64,000 nt of DNA from Bryobacteraceae bacterium (GTDB taxonomy: Bacteria > Acidobacteriota > Terriglobia > Bryobacterales > Bryobacteraceae), in NCBI GenBank assembly GCA_041394945.1, contig JAWKHH010000001.1, forward strand, positions 124,001 through 188,000, in the 5' to 3' direction. Made by a program: the position numbers and the translations under genes. Under the pieces are notes generated by a model. It had not been told where the DNA came from. It made no database searches and saw only the letters and a list, made by a program, of their open reading frames with translations. Below are positions 43,401 to 51,282 of the stretch, piece after piece. Every line of letters starts with the position of its first letter. Within the stretch, counting starts at the first letter, position 1.

Positions 43401-43975
43401 TCGTTGTTCGATTGCCGTCCGCCGTTCACCGACCATTGCGCGATCGCGCCGTTGTCGAACGGCCGCTGCCAGATCGCCGCACCCCGGAACGTCACGCCCG
43501 GCATCATCGTCCCGAGCATGAACGGATTCCGTGCATTCAGCGGCAACTCGGCCACCTGCTTCGTGTTGACTACCCCCGAACGCGACGCCGTCTGCGTCTC
43601 GAGGATCGCCGCCTCCGCCGTCACGCTGATCGACTCCGTCATCGCGCCTACTTCGAGCGCGACGTCGATACCGGCGATCTGCCCCACCTGCAGCGTGATG
43701 TTTTCGCGGTTGAATTGCTTGAATCCGTCGGCGGTGACGTTCATCTTGTAGACGCCCGGGCGAAGGAACGGAATCGAATAGTTCCCCGACCCGTCCGAAG
43801 TCGCCGTCGACGTCTCATTGGTCGCCGTGTTGACGGTTTGGATTTTCGCGTTTGGAACCGCCGCGCCGCTCGAGTCGAGCACGTGTCCGGATATCGTGGC
43901 CCGGAACTCCTGAGCGCCTGCGATCAAAGTGAGCAGACAGACCGCGGCCATGGCGGCAATATGTGGATGCCTCAC
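40412..43975 (-). CDS. Oar-like TonB-dependent receptor, copy 2
   Basis: The start GTG 43975 has AGGGGG six bases upstream and opens a signal peptide (ending LTLIAGAQ); a TTG at 43996 would add seven residues. The 1187-residue protein has the same order as copy 1: carboxypeptidase-regulatory domain (ATISGHVLDSSGAAVPNA), plug region (NARNPFMLGTMMPG, NGGRQSNNEFMLDGAPNN), and barrel ending in GIKAFF. Long stretches are identical to copy 1, for example QEFNVQMNSYDAQYGKTGGG, while a few loops differ (an insert NSINSTNNNVIML replaces NVIQL before the C-terminal strands). It is divergent from the CRTAC1 gene with 53 bases between them. Tandem receptors like this may differ in ligand. Confidence 0.93.
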   Translation of the reverse strand: MRHPHIAAMAAVCLLTLIAGAQEFRATISGHVLDSSGAAVPNAKIQTVNTATNETSTATSDGSGNYSIPFLRPGVYKMNVTADGFKQFNRENITLQVGQIAGIDVALEVGAMTESISVTAEAAILETQTASRSGVVNTKQVAELPLNARNPFMLGTMMPGVTFRGAAIWQRPFDNGAIAQWSVNGGRQSNNEFMLDGAPNNAQAGGNNIAYVPIVDAVQEFNVQMNSYDAQYGKTGGGVFNVVLKSGTNDFHATGWEFLRRKVLDANTFQGNAAGGSRADHVLDQYGFQLEGPLYIPKLLTKTSRTRGFFLGSFENYRENTPNPLTNSYPEQEMRNGDFSKLRNASGAPVTIYDPLNVQDPNGNPVRSPFPGNVIPANRINPVAKAVTAFMPTPNSATRAGQAYSTSNYLLPNYVNHDKFYNLILKFDFNFGDRHRGFFRHASNDRTEDRAVNGIDNAVGTDGQQPFQRINDAYVADWVWTASPTTVFNIRAASNRFIEKGLGRANEGFDLTSLGLPSSLISQLPGPTFFGRWEFTGYSSLGRYQSINITNNYSLQGSMTKIVGSHTMKMGTDLRRVHYIQQNTGNILQFTNNRNYTQRLWNQGDATSGDGFASFLLGTPTGGGVNVPLFPFNRQWYFAPYFQDDWKVARKLTLNLGIRWDYNGPPDEKYNRMNRGFDPTQATPLSQLPNLSNLRGGLRFVGADGQPTIAAKRDLNNWQPRVGVAYQINDRLVMRGGYGLYYLNPDNNFLQYAGYSVFTNIVDTLDGGRNPISNLLSNPFPGGFLQPAGSSQGALTFVGQNTAWFDPNFATPKVHQFSYGFQFQTSQTSNVEITYVGSRSIDLNNERNFNIPSVDLRKQCNLLEGGSASYCDAQVPNPFRGVEAFRGTTYFSAANISRFNASRPFPQFAGDMSRRGVNGSKAWYNSMQVSYNQRMSRDLIINANYTLSKNMEQWGWNDPYANVQQRGLYFLDRPHYFKFTTVYDLPFGKGKKFGAGASGIVDKLISGWEWTTFYTNASGEPADLPSNSINSTNNNVIMLRDPKVNNVDWKAHQVRGWSPCVLRMFNDGRVEPQPYSLAQGCGADQSTYAWLQLPNYAPRAVPLRSGQIRKHHAFTMDASLNKTTQITERVRVQFRAEAFNIFNHNYYGRDAFNVDPNNPNFGTVFPSLVSNQNSFPRQIQIGIKAFF

Positions 43976-44028
43976 AGGGGACCCCCTTGGTAGCAATAGT
44001 TCGTTGGGGATAATAACATGAAGATCCG

Positions 44029-45711
44029 ATGATTCGAAAGGCCCGAAATGTCTGTAAGAGCCTCATCCTGCTCCACGTGATTGCAGGTCAAGGAGTTATT
44101 GCTCAATTAACGCAAATCCATGTAAACACGGGATTTAAACTCCTTAACTCCGCCACCCCCGAGAAGCACCAGATTGAAACCATGCCCGGGGGAATCGCCC
44201 TGCTCGACTATGACAACGACGGCCGCCTCGACTTCTTCCTCACCAACGGCGCCGCCCAGCCGAGCCTCGCTAAATCCGGCCCGCGCTATTGGAATCGCCT
44301 CTTCCGCAATCTCGGCGGGTGGCGATTCGAAGACGTCACCCAACGCGCCGGACTCGCCGGGCACGGCTACGCGATGGGCGCCGCCGCGGCCGACTTCGAC
44401 AACGACGGCGATACCGACCTGCTCGTCACTGGAGTCGGCTTTCGCGACCTCTACCGTAATCGCGGCGATGGAAACTTCGAGAACATCACCGCCTCCGCCG
44501 GACTCGCCGGCAACACCTGGTCCATCTCCGCCGCCTGGCTCGACTTCGACAACGACGGTGATCTCGACCTCTTTGTCGCCGACTACTGCAAATGGGATCC
44601 GGCCAAGGAACCCTTTTGCGGCGACGCCAAGGCCGGTTTTCGCACGTACTGCCACCCCAAGTATTACGAAGGCTTGCCCAATCGCCTCTACCGCAACGAG
44701 GGCGGCGGACGCTTTCGCGACGTCTCCGCCGAGTCCGGCATCGCGGCCCACATCGGCAAAGGAATGGGAGTCGCCATCGCCGACTACGACGCCGACGGCC
44801 AAATCGACATCTACGTCGCCAATGACGCCACGCCCGATTTCCTCTTCCACAACGAAGGTGGTGGGCGATTCCGCGAGGTGGGCATCGAAGCCGGTATCGC
44901 CCTCACCGACGACGGCAAGGCCGTCTCCTCCATGGGCGCCGATTTCAAGGACCTCGACGACGACGGCCGCCCCGATCTCTTCCTCACCGCCCTCGCCAAC
45001 GAAACCTTCCCGCTGTTCCGCAACCTCGGCCGCGGCCTCTTCGCCGACGTCACATGGAAAAGCCGCATCGGCGCCGCAACCATCGCCCACAGCGGCTGGT
45101 CCACCGGCGTCTACGACTTCGACCTGGATGGCCGCAAGGATATCTTCGTCGCCAATGGCGACGTTCAAGACAACACCGACACTTACTCCAATCGCGCTTC
45201 GAAGCAGCCCAACCAGTTACTCCGCAACAAAGGCGACGGAACGTTCGAGGATATCCGTTTCGGCGACCCCGCCCAGCACCGCGGCGCCGCATTCGGCGAT
45301 CTCGACGGCGACGGACGCGTCGACGCCGTCGTCACCCGTCTCAACGGCGAGCCGGTCTTCTATCGCAACGCCTACGGCCCGGGCCGCCATTGGATCGGAG
45401 TGCGGCTCCGGGGCACGGCATCCAATCGCGACGGCATCGGCGCCCAGGTTCGCATCGCCGCCGGTGGAACTCAACAATACTGGCCGGTAGCCACGGCTGT
45501 GGGCTACGCCTCGTCCAGCACGAAGATTGTCCATGCCGGCCTCGGCGACGCCGCCCAGGCCAGCCTTGAGATCCGTTGGCCATCCGGCGCGGTGCAGCAA
45601 ATCCCCGCCGCCGAAGCGGGCCGCCTTCACACGATCACGGAGCCGCCGCCAGACGCTTCGCCCGCCCCAGCAGCACTCGCGCCGCCTCGTGATCCGGCCG
45701 CGCGGCCGTGA
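44029..45711 (+). CDS. CRTAC1-family secreted protein with FG-GAP/VCBS repeats and ASPIC/UnbV domain
   Basis: This is a 560-residue exported protein. A signal peptide ends near HVIAGQGVIAQ. It has at least six FG-GAP-type repeats with calcium-binding DxDxDG cores (LLDYDNDGRLDFFL, ADFDNDGDTDLLV, LDFDNDGDLDLFVA, ADYDADGQIDIYVA, DLDDDGRPDLFLT, GDLDGDGRVDAVVT) forming a beta-propeller, then the ASPIC/UnbV domain (RHWIGVRLRGTASNRDGIGA; LEIRWPSGAVQQIP). The family is very common in Acidobacteria and Planctomycetes and is presumably carbohydrate or calcium related; the activity is not known. The last 77 bases overlap the 3' end of a TPR gene on the other strand, and the final 30 residues are proline/alanine-rich. 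Confidence 0.93.
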   Translation: MIRKARNVCKSLILLHVIAGQGVIAQLTQIHVNTGFKLLNSATPEKHQIETMPGGIALLDYDNDGRLDFFLTNGAAQPSLAKSGPRYWNRLFRNLGGWRFEDVTQRAGLAGHGYAMGAAAADFDNDGDTDLLVTGVGFRDLYRNRGDGNFENITASAGLAGNTWSISAAWLDFDNDGDLDLFVADYCKWDPAKEPFCGDAKAGFRTYCHPKYYEGLPNRLYRNEGGGRFRDVSAESGIAAHIGKGMGVAIADYDADGQIDIYVANDATPDFLFHNEGGGRFREVGIEAGIALTDDGKAVSSMGADFKDLDDDGRPDLFLTALANETFPLFRNLGRGLFADVTWKSRIGAATIAHSGWSTGVYDFDLDGRKDIFVANGDVQDNTDTYSNRASKQPNQLLRNKGDGTFEDIRFGDPAQHRGAAFGDLDGDGRVDAVVTRLNGEPVFYRNAYGPGRHWIGVRLRGTASNRDGIGAQVRIAAGGTQQYWPVATAVGYASSSTKIVHAGLGDAAQASLEIRWPSGAVQQIPAAEAGRLHTITEPPPDASPAPAALAPPRDPAARP

Positions 45712-46327
45712 TCGCTTCCAGGTGCGCCACCGCCTCCCGGGCCCGGCCCGCCTGCACCAGCGCCAGCGCCAGTTCGAACCGGGCCTCCACCGTGTGGAGT
45801 GACTGCGCATGCTCGAGCAGAGGCGCCGCCTCCTCAGCCCGGCCCTGGCGCGTCAAAAACTTTCCGTACGCAAGCTGCGCCTCCGCCCGAGGCTCGTCCC
45901 GCCGTAGCGCCGCACGGAACCGCGTCTCAGCCTCCTCATACCGGCCCAGCGCGTCCAGGCACTGCGCCACGCCCCAATCGGAGCGTACCTTCCGCGAATC
46001 GTTCTTCAAAGCGCGCTCCAGCAGCGGAATCGCCTCGCGATACTGGTCCGCCGCATACCGGGCCCGGCCCGCGAAGTAACACGCATCTTCTAGCGGAGGG
46101 TTGGCCGCGCAAGCCTTCTCGAACTGCGGCGCGGCGGACCGGTAGTCGCCCAGTGACGCATAGACCACCCCCAGCGCCTTCGCGTAGAGCCCGTTGCCCG
46201 GCTCCTCGCGCATCGCCTTCTCGAGCAGCGGCGCCGCTGCCGCAGGATCGCCGCTCTCGATCAACGCCACGGCCCGCTCGTAGTCCGATGCGGCAAACAA
46301 CAACGCGGCTAGTAGCAGAATCGCCAT
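45635..46327 (-). CDS. Exported TPR-repeat protein
   Basis: From ATG 46327 (MAILLLAALLFAASDYERAV) this is a 230-residue protein with a signal peptide and about five to six tetratricopeptide repeats running to the C-terminus; examples are NGLYAKALGVVYASLGDYRS, ARYAADQYREAIPLLERALK and RYEEAETRFRAALRRD. TPR arrays form protein-binding solenoids; no enzyme domain is attached. It is convergent with the CRTAC1 gene, overlapping it by 77 bases, and divergent from the BNR-repeat gene across 22 bases. A TTG at 46336 would add three residues. Its partner proteins cannot be inferred. Confidence 0.85.
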   Translation of the reverse strand: MAILLLAALLFAASDYERAVALIESGDPAAAAPLLEKAMREEPGNGLYAKALGVVYASLGDYRSAAPQFEKACAANPPLEDACYFAGRARYAADQYREAIPLLERALKNDSRKVRSDWGVAQCLDALGRYEEAETRFRAALRRDEPRAEAQLAYGKFLTRQGRAEEAAPLLEHAQSLHTVEARFELALALVQAGRAREAVAHLEAITAARPDHEAARVLLGRAKRLAAAP

Positions 46328-46349
46328 TCGATACAATCAGGGTTACACG

Positions 46350-47357
46350 ATGAAGGTCTCCCGCGCAGTCTGGTTGTTATTCGCCGCCGCGGCGCTCGCA
46401 CAAGAGCCCGCCACGCCGCAGCCGCCTGCCGAGCCGGAGGCCGGCGGAGTCTTTCGCCTCCCGTCGCGCATGCCGGACGAGCCCGCCATTCGCAAGGAAG
46501 ACGAAGCCCAGAAGCCCACAGGCCCCAAGCCTCTGACGTACACCGGCAAGCCGATCGCCATCCCGTTCTCCTGCACCGAAGAAGAGATCCAGGTCTTCGG
46601 CATGACCTGCTCCGCGGACGACCCCTGCCCCGTTTATCTCGACCTCGCCGGCGTCCACGCCGTCGGCCGCAAGCTCTTTCTCACCGGTAACCTCCACAAC
46701 GGCGCAAGCACCATGCTCTCGATCCTGCTGGTCTCCGAAGACGGCGGCGCGTCGTGGATCGAACCGGTGGAGCGCCAACGCGCCGCCGGGTTGGACCAGG
46801 TCCAGTTCTACGACGTCGAAACCGGTTGGATCAGCGGCCAGACGCTCGGATCCCTGCCCCGCGACCCGTTCCTGCTTCTCACCACAGACGGCGGCAAGAC
46901 CTGGCGCAAACGGCCTCTTTTCTCCGACACCCACATCGGCGCAATCGACAAGTTTCACTTCGAATCGCGCACCGCCGGCGTCCTGCTCATCGATCGCGGA
47001 CCCTCCGGTTCCGAAGCCCGCTACGAGCGCTACGAGACCATGACCGGCGGCGAATCCTGGATGGTGCGCGAAGTCAGCGCGAAGCCGATGACCATTCGCG
47101 GACTCAAACCCCCGTCCGCCGCCGACTGGCGCATCCGTGCCGACGGCAAACTCGGCGCGCACCTCGTCGAGCGGCGGACCGGCGAACGCTGGGCGCGGGT
47201 CGCCGCGTTTAAAGTGGAAGCCGGCGAGTGCAAGCCGGACGACGATCCGTTGACGGAGCCGCCCCCGCCGCCGGAACCCGCCGCCAACCAGTCTTCGCGC
47301 CCGGCCTCTCGCGCTCCGGCCCGCCCTGCCACACGCCCTTCACTCAAGAAGGATTGA
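46350..47357 (+). CDS. Exported BNR/Asp-box repeat protein
   Basis: This 335-residue protein has a signal peptide (MKVSRAVWLLFAAAALAQ), a Pro-rich spacer, and a domain with Asp-box signatures SEDGGASW, TTDGGKTW and a weaker TGGESW, which mark a beta-propeller related to sialidases, VPS10 and Ycf48. The C-terminal 50 residues are Pro/Ala-rich low complexity. A pair of cysteines in FSCTEEEIQVFGMTC could form a disulfide. Enzymatic sialidase residues are not visible, so it is probably a binding scaffold. One base separates its stop from the hydantoinase B start, so translation may be coupled. Confidence 0.7.
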   Translation: MKVSRAVWLLFAAAALAQEPATPQPPAEPEAGGVFRLPSRMPDEPAIRKEDEAQKPTGPKPLTYTGKPIAIPFSCTEEEIQVFGMTCSADDPCPVYLDLAGVHAVGRKLFLTGNLHNGASTMLSILLVSEDGGASWIEPVERQRAAGLDQVQFYDVETGWISGQTLGSLPRDPFLLLTTDGGKTWRKRPLFSDTHIGAIDKFHFESRTAGVLLIDRGPSGSEARYERYETMTGGESWMVREVSAKPMTIRGLKPPSAADWRIRADGKLGAHLVERRTGERWARVAAFKVEAGECKPDDDPLTEPPPPPEPAANQSSRPASRAPARPATRPSLKKD

Positions 47358-47358
47358 A

Positions 47359-48936
47359 GTGCCGCGCCAGGATCCTATCGAACTCGAGTTGTTCCGCCAC
47401 CTCACCGCCTCCATCTGCGGCGAAATGGGTATCGTGCTCCGCAAGACCGCGTTCTCCGTCAATATCAAGGAGCGTCGCGATTACTCCTGCGCCGTCTACG
47501 ATGCGGCCGGCGAAACCGTCGCCATGGGCGATCATATGCCAGTGCATCTCGGCGCGATGCCGGAATCCGTGCGCCACGTCCGTGACGCGTTCGATCTCCG
47601 GCCCGGTGATGTCGCCATCGTCAACGATCCGTTCCGCGGAGGCACCCACCTTCCCGATATCACCGCCGTCGCCGGCGTCTTCCTCGAAGGCGAACGCAAG
47701 CCGCGCTTCTATCTTGCCAACCGCGCCCATCACGCCGACGTCGGCGGCATGAGCCCCGGCTCGATGCCGCTCGCCCGCGAGATCTACCAGGAAGGCATCC
47801 GCATACCGCCCGTGCTGCTCGCCGAACGCGGACAATTGAACCGCCCCCTGCTCGACCTGATTCTCGCCAACGTCCGCACGCCCGCCGAACGCGAAGGCGA
47901 CCTGCTGGCCCAGATGATGTCGATCGAACGCGGCCGGGCGCGCCTGCTCGACGCCGTTGCTCGCTACGGGATCACCCGCGTCGAACGTAACCTGCGCGAG
48001 TTGTGCGCCTACTCGGAGGGGATGATGCGCGCGCGCCTCGCCAGTCTCCGCCCTGGCGTGTACCGCTTCGAAGACGCGCTCGATAACGACGGAGTGTTCC
48101 AGCGCCCGGTGCGGATTGCCGTCGCCATCACGCTCGGCGGCAGCCGTGCCATCGTCGACTTTTCGGACTCGGATCCGCAAGCCGCCGGCCCCGTCAACGC
48201 CAACCACGCCGTTACCCGTTCCGCCGTCAGCTACGTCTTCCGCTGCCTGATCCACGAAGACGTTCCGTTCACCAGCGGGCTCACCCGGCCCATTCAAATC
48301 GTCAATCCCGAAGGCCTCGTCACCAATGCCGGCCCGCCCGCGCCGATGGCCGCCGGCAATGTGGAGACGTCGCAGCGCATCACCGACGTTCTGCTCGGAG
48401 CGCTCGCGCTGGCCGAACCCGGCGCCATCGCCGCGGCCAGCTCGGGCACCATGAACAACATCTCGTTCGGCGGCTGGGACGCCGCTCGCAACCGCCCCTT
48501 CGCCTACTACGAGACCATCGCCGGAGGCGGCGGCGCCCATCGCGATGGGCCCGGACTCCACGCCACCCACTCCCATATGACCAACAGCCTGAACACGCCC
48601 GTGGAAGCCTTCGAGCACGAGTACCCGGTGCGCGTCCGCCGCTACGCGATTCGCCGCGGCTCCGGCGGGCGTGGACGTCACCCGGGCGGCGACGGAATCC
48701 ATAAGGAACTCGAGTTTCTCGCCGACGCCGAACTCACCATCCTCTCGGACCGCCGGCAGACGCGGCCCTACGGTCTCACCGGCGGCGAACCCGGTCAGCC
48801 CGGTCGTAATCGCGTCAATGCCCGCGCCGTCCCAGGCAAAGTGCGGATGGCCGTGCGCGCCGGCGATGTCGTCTCCATCGAGTCCCCTGGCGGCGGAGGC
48901 TGGGGATTCGTTGAGTCGAGCGACGATCCGCTATGA
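47359..48936 (+). CDS. Hydantoinase B/oxoprolinase family protein (HyuB-like)
   Basis: The 525-residue cytoplasmic protein matches hydantoinase B: RKTAFSVNIKERRDYSCAV near the N-terminus, GDVAIVNDPFRGGTHLPDIT, NRAHHADVGGMSPGSMP (metal-binding histidines and aspartate) and GGGGAHRDGPGLHATHSHMTNSLNTPVE. HyuB normally works with HyuA in ATP-dependent opening of hydantoins, oxoproline or as acetone carboxylase parts. HyuA is not adjacent here, so the second subunit must lie elsewhere or the protein acts alone. GTG 47359 has AAGG upstream. The substrate is unknown. Confidence 0.92.
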   Translation: MPRQDPIELELFRHLTASICGEMGIVLRKTAFSVNIKERRDYSCAVYDAAGETVAMGDHMPVHLGAMPESVRHVRDAFDLRPGDVAIVNDPFRGGTHLPDITAVAGVFLEGERKPRFYLANRAHHADVGGMSPGSMPLAREIYQEGIRIPPVLLAERGQLNRPLLDLILANVRTPAEREGDLLAQMMSIERGRARLLDAVARYGITRVERNLRELCAYSEGMMRARLASLRPGVYRFEDALDNDGVFQRPVRIAVAITLGGSRAIVDFSDSDPQAAGPVNANHAVTRSAVSYVFRCLIHEDVPFTSGLTRPIQIVNPEGLVTNAGPPAPMAAGNVETSQRITDVLLGALALAEPGAIAAASSGTMNNISFGGWDAARNRPFAYYETIAGGGGAHRDGPGLHATHSHMTNSLNTPVEAFEHEYPVRVRRYAIRRGSGGRGRHPGGDGIHKELEFLADAELTILSDRRQTRPYGLTGGEPGQPGRNRVNARAVPGKVRMAVRAGDVVSIESPGGGGWGFVESSDDPL

Positions 48937-48945
48937 TATTAGGGT

Positions 48946-49377
48946 TTGACGATTTTCGACGCTGCCAAGACCGATCCAGCCGCCAAGCGCCGGCTCGCGA
49001 TCGGCATCGTTTTCCTACAGACGCTATTCGGTGCTGCCGCGCAAATTCTCATGAAGGGCGGCGCCCAATCGCACTCCGGCGACGGCCTCGTCGACCTGCT
49101 GGTGGCCATCTTCACCAACCCCAAGCTTTTCATGGGTTACTGTCTCTACGGACTCAGCGCGATGCTGATGATCATCGCGCTCAAGTACGGTGAGTTATCG
49201 ATTCTCTACCCGGTAATCGCCATGACTTACGTGTGGGTAACCGGACTCTCGATTCTCTTCTTCAACGAATCCTTGAACTTCTGGAAGATCACCGGACTCT
49301 CGGCCATCGTGCTGGGAGTCGCCGTCCTCGGCCGCTCCCCATCGGTCGATTCGGCTGGGAGAACCGGACCGGCGTGA
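48946..49377 (+). CDS. SMR/DMT-type four-helix transporter subunit A
   Basis: The 143-residue protein has four predicted membrane helices (starting LAIGIVFLQTLFGAAAQILM) and an EamA/SMR-type layout: GELSILYPVIAMTYVWVTGL corresponds to the second conserved pore helix. It starts with TTG 48946 with AGGG close upstream, nine bases after the hydantoinase gene. Its stop overlaps the start of a second four-helix gene (GTGA), a common arrangement of heterodimeric half-transporters such as ArnE/ArnF or YdgE/F-type pairs. The transported compound (lipid-linked sugar, amine, drug) cannot be predicted. The N-terminal 16 residues are cytosolic and charged. Confidence 0.8.
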   Translation: MTIFDAAKTDPAAKRRLAIGIVFLQTLFGAAAQILMKGGAQSHSGDGLVDLLVAIFTNPKLFMGYCLYGLSAMLMIIALKYGELSILYPVIAMTYVWVTGLSILFFNESLNFWKITGLSAIVLGVAVLGRSPSVDSAGRTGPA

Positions 49378-49727
49378 CGACTCCGGTTTCCTCGATGCTG
49401 CTGGTTTTCGGCGCTTCGTTCATCGGGTCGATTGGCGCGGTGTTCCTGAAGTCCGGCGCAGACCGCCTCCACCGCGACCCCAAGTCCCTGCTCACCAATT
49501 GGCCTTTGGCCGCCGGAATCGCCACCTTCGTCGCCTCGTCGCTGCTCTATCTCAAGGGCATCAAGAACGGAGAGTTGACGGTGCTCTACCCGATGGTCTC
49601 GCTCGGCTACGTGTGGACGCTGCTTTGGTCCCGGATCTTCTTCGGCGAGCCGCTCACCAAGGCGAAGTTCGGCGGCCTCGCGCTCATCGGGATCGGCATC
49701 ACGATGCTAGCGATGGGGAACCGTTAG
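49374..49727 (+). CDS. SMR/DMT-type four-helix transporter subunit B
   Basis: GTG 49374 overlaps the previous stop by four bases, which favours coupled synthesis of a two-subunit transporter. The 117-residue protein has four hydrophobic helices (MLLVFGASFIGSIGAVFLKS; LLTNWPLAAGIATFVASSLL) and the same GELTVLYPMVSLGYVWTLLW pore segment as its partner. It is not a duplicate of subunit A but clearly homologous. An open frame continues upstream to 49233, but that start would lie inside the first gene, so the GTG is used. Together they make eight helices, as in one DMT/EamA carrier. Confidence 0.82.
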   Translation: MTTPVSSMLLVFGASFIGSIGAVFLKSGADRLHRDPKSLLTNWPLAAGIATFVASSLLYLKGIKNGELTVLYPMVSLGYVWTLLWSRIFFGEPLTKAKFGGLALIGIGITMLAMGNR

Positions 49728-49754
49728 CGACCCGGCCAAAATCTCACCCGGCGC

Positions 49755-51278
49755 CTACTCGATCGATCCCCGGAACACCGAAGTCGGAAGCCCGATCCCG
49801 TTCACAAGGTTTGCGTCCGGATTCGACGCCCACGCATACCGCACCTGCACCGGCATCGCCACCGATGGGCTCGCAAGCACCACCGACGCGCCTTCCACCC
49901 GGCCCTCCGCCGCCGCGAAGGCGCCATCCGCGCCCGACACCTCAAACCCTTTTACCGGCCCACCGTCGCGCGTCTTCAGCCCTTCGGCGTGGTCGAACCA
50001 CACGCGGATCTTCACGCCGCGGTCGCCCGTGGTCGCCGTTTCCCGCGTCACCTGCCGGGGCGTCGCGCTCGTGTACGGGATGTTCTCCCCATACGCGATG
50101 TGCCGCGCCAGCAGCGCCAGCCGCGCACTCACGTCCTGCTTATTCCGTGGATGGATGTCGTCCGGATTCCCAATGTCGGTGATCACTGCCATCCCCGTGC
50201 GCCGTAACTCGAGCGTCTTCGCCTGCGCTTCCTGCACGATCACCCAGTCGTCCGGCGACCCCGCCTTCGCGAAGTTCGCAAGCTGCACGAACAGGAACGG
50301 AAACTCACCAACGCCCCAGCGCGCGCGCCAATCCTGGATCATCGTCTCGAACAGCCGGCGGTAAAGCGGCGCCTGGATCTTGCTCGCATTGCTCTCGCCC
50401 TGATACCAGAGCGCGCCCTTGATCGTGTACTTGAGCAGCGGATGCAGCATTGCGTTGTACAGGCCCGACGGCGTGTGCGAGTGCCCCGGACCCATCGGCA
50501 TCGCCGGCTTCCGGGGAGCCTGCGCCCCACTCGGCCGCGCCCCGCGCGTTTTGGCCTCCCACTCGGAAAGCAATTTCTGATATCGATCCATCGCCGCCGG
50601 ATAATTGTCCAGCACCTTCGCCCACTCGCCGAGGATCGGCATCAGCGCCGGATCAGCCTCCAGGGCTTCCTTGCTCGTCCAAGCCTGCGCCGGTGTTCCG
50701 CCGTACGCGGTTTGGATCAAGCCGAACGGCACGTTCTTCTGCTTGTGCAGGTTGCGCCCGAAGAAGTAAAGCACCGCCGAAAACGGACGAATCGTCTCCG
50801 GTGAGCACACCTCCCACTTGGCATCCACGTCGTCCTGCGGCATCGGCATCGTCTTCAGCGGCACGCGAAACAACCGGATCTTCGGGTAGTTCGCGTTCAG
50901 AGCTTCTGTATCGGAGTTGTTTGAGTTCTGCACCGTCCACTGCATGTTGCTCTGGCCGGACCCCACCCACACTTCGCCCACAAGCACGTCGTGCACGGTG
51001 ATCGTGTTTGACCCGGCGATGGTCATATCCGCGCTGTTCCCGTTCGCCTGCATCGGCGCCAGCCACACCTGCCACTTGCCGTCCGCGCCCGCCACCGTGG
51101 TCGCCGTCTGCCCGTTGAACTGCACCGTCACAGACTCGCCGCCGGACCCCGTGCCAAAGATCCGCGCCGGCACGCCGCTCTGCACCACCATGTGATCGCC
51201 GATGACGTTCGGCAAACGGATCTCCGCCGCCAGCGGCATCGCAGCCGCGGCCAATACCAGCGCCCGAATTCGCATCAT
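49755..51278 (-). CDS. Sialate O-acetylesterase-like SGNH esterase
   Basis: This 507-residue exported enzyme (signal ending near AMPLAAEIRL) belongs to the sialate O-acetylesterase group of SGNH hydrolases. The nucleophile is Ser110 in VGSGQSNMQW, the catalytic acid-base pair is in GNPDDIHPRNK, and LWYQGESNA provides the oxyanion glycine/asparagine region. A beta-sandwich domain lies in front of and behind the hydrolase domain. Such enzymes remove O-acetyl groups from sialic acids or plant polysaccharides; in soil bacteria acetylated xylan or pectin is likely. Five bases upstream is the stop of the lipoprotein gene, so the two are co-transcribed. Confidence 0.9.
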   Translation of the reverse strand: MMRIRALVLAAAAMPLAAEIRLPNVIGDHMVVQSGVPARIFGTGSGGESVTVQFNGQTATTVAGADGKWQVWLAPMQANGNSADMTIAGSNTITVHDVLVGEVWVGSGQSNMQWTVQNSNNSDTEALNANYPKIRLFRVPLKTMPMPQDDVDAKWEVCSPETIRPFSAVLYFFGRNLHKQKNVPFGLIQTAYGGTPAQAWTSKEALEADPALMPILGEWAKVLDNYPAAMDRYQKLLSEWEAKTRGARPSGAQAPRKPAMPMGPGHSHTPSGLYNAMLHPLLKYTIKGALWYQGESNASKIQAPLYRRLFETMIQDWRARWGVGEFPFLFVQLANFAKAGSPDDWVIVQEAQAKTLELRRTGMAVITDIGNPDDIHPRNKQDVSARLALLARHIAYGENIPYTSATPRQVTRETATTGDRGVKIRVWFDHAEGLKTRDGGPVKGFEVSGADGAFAAAEGRVEGASVVLASPSVAMPVQVRYAWASNPDANLVNGIGLPTSVFRGSIE

Positions 51279-51282
51279 TCCT

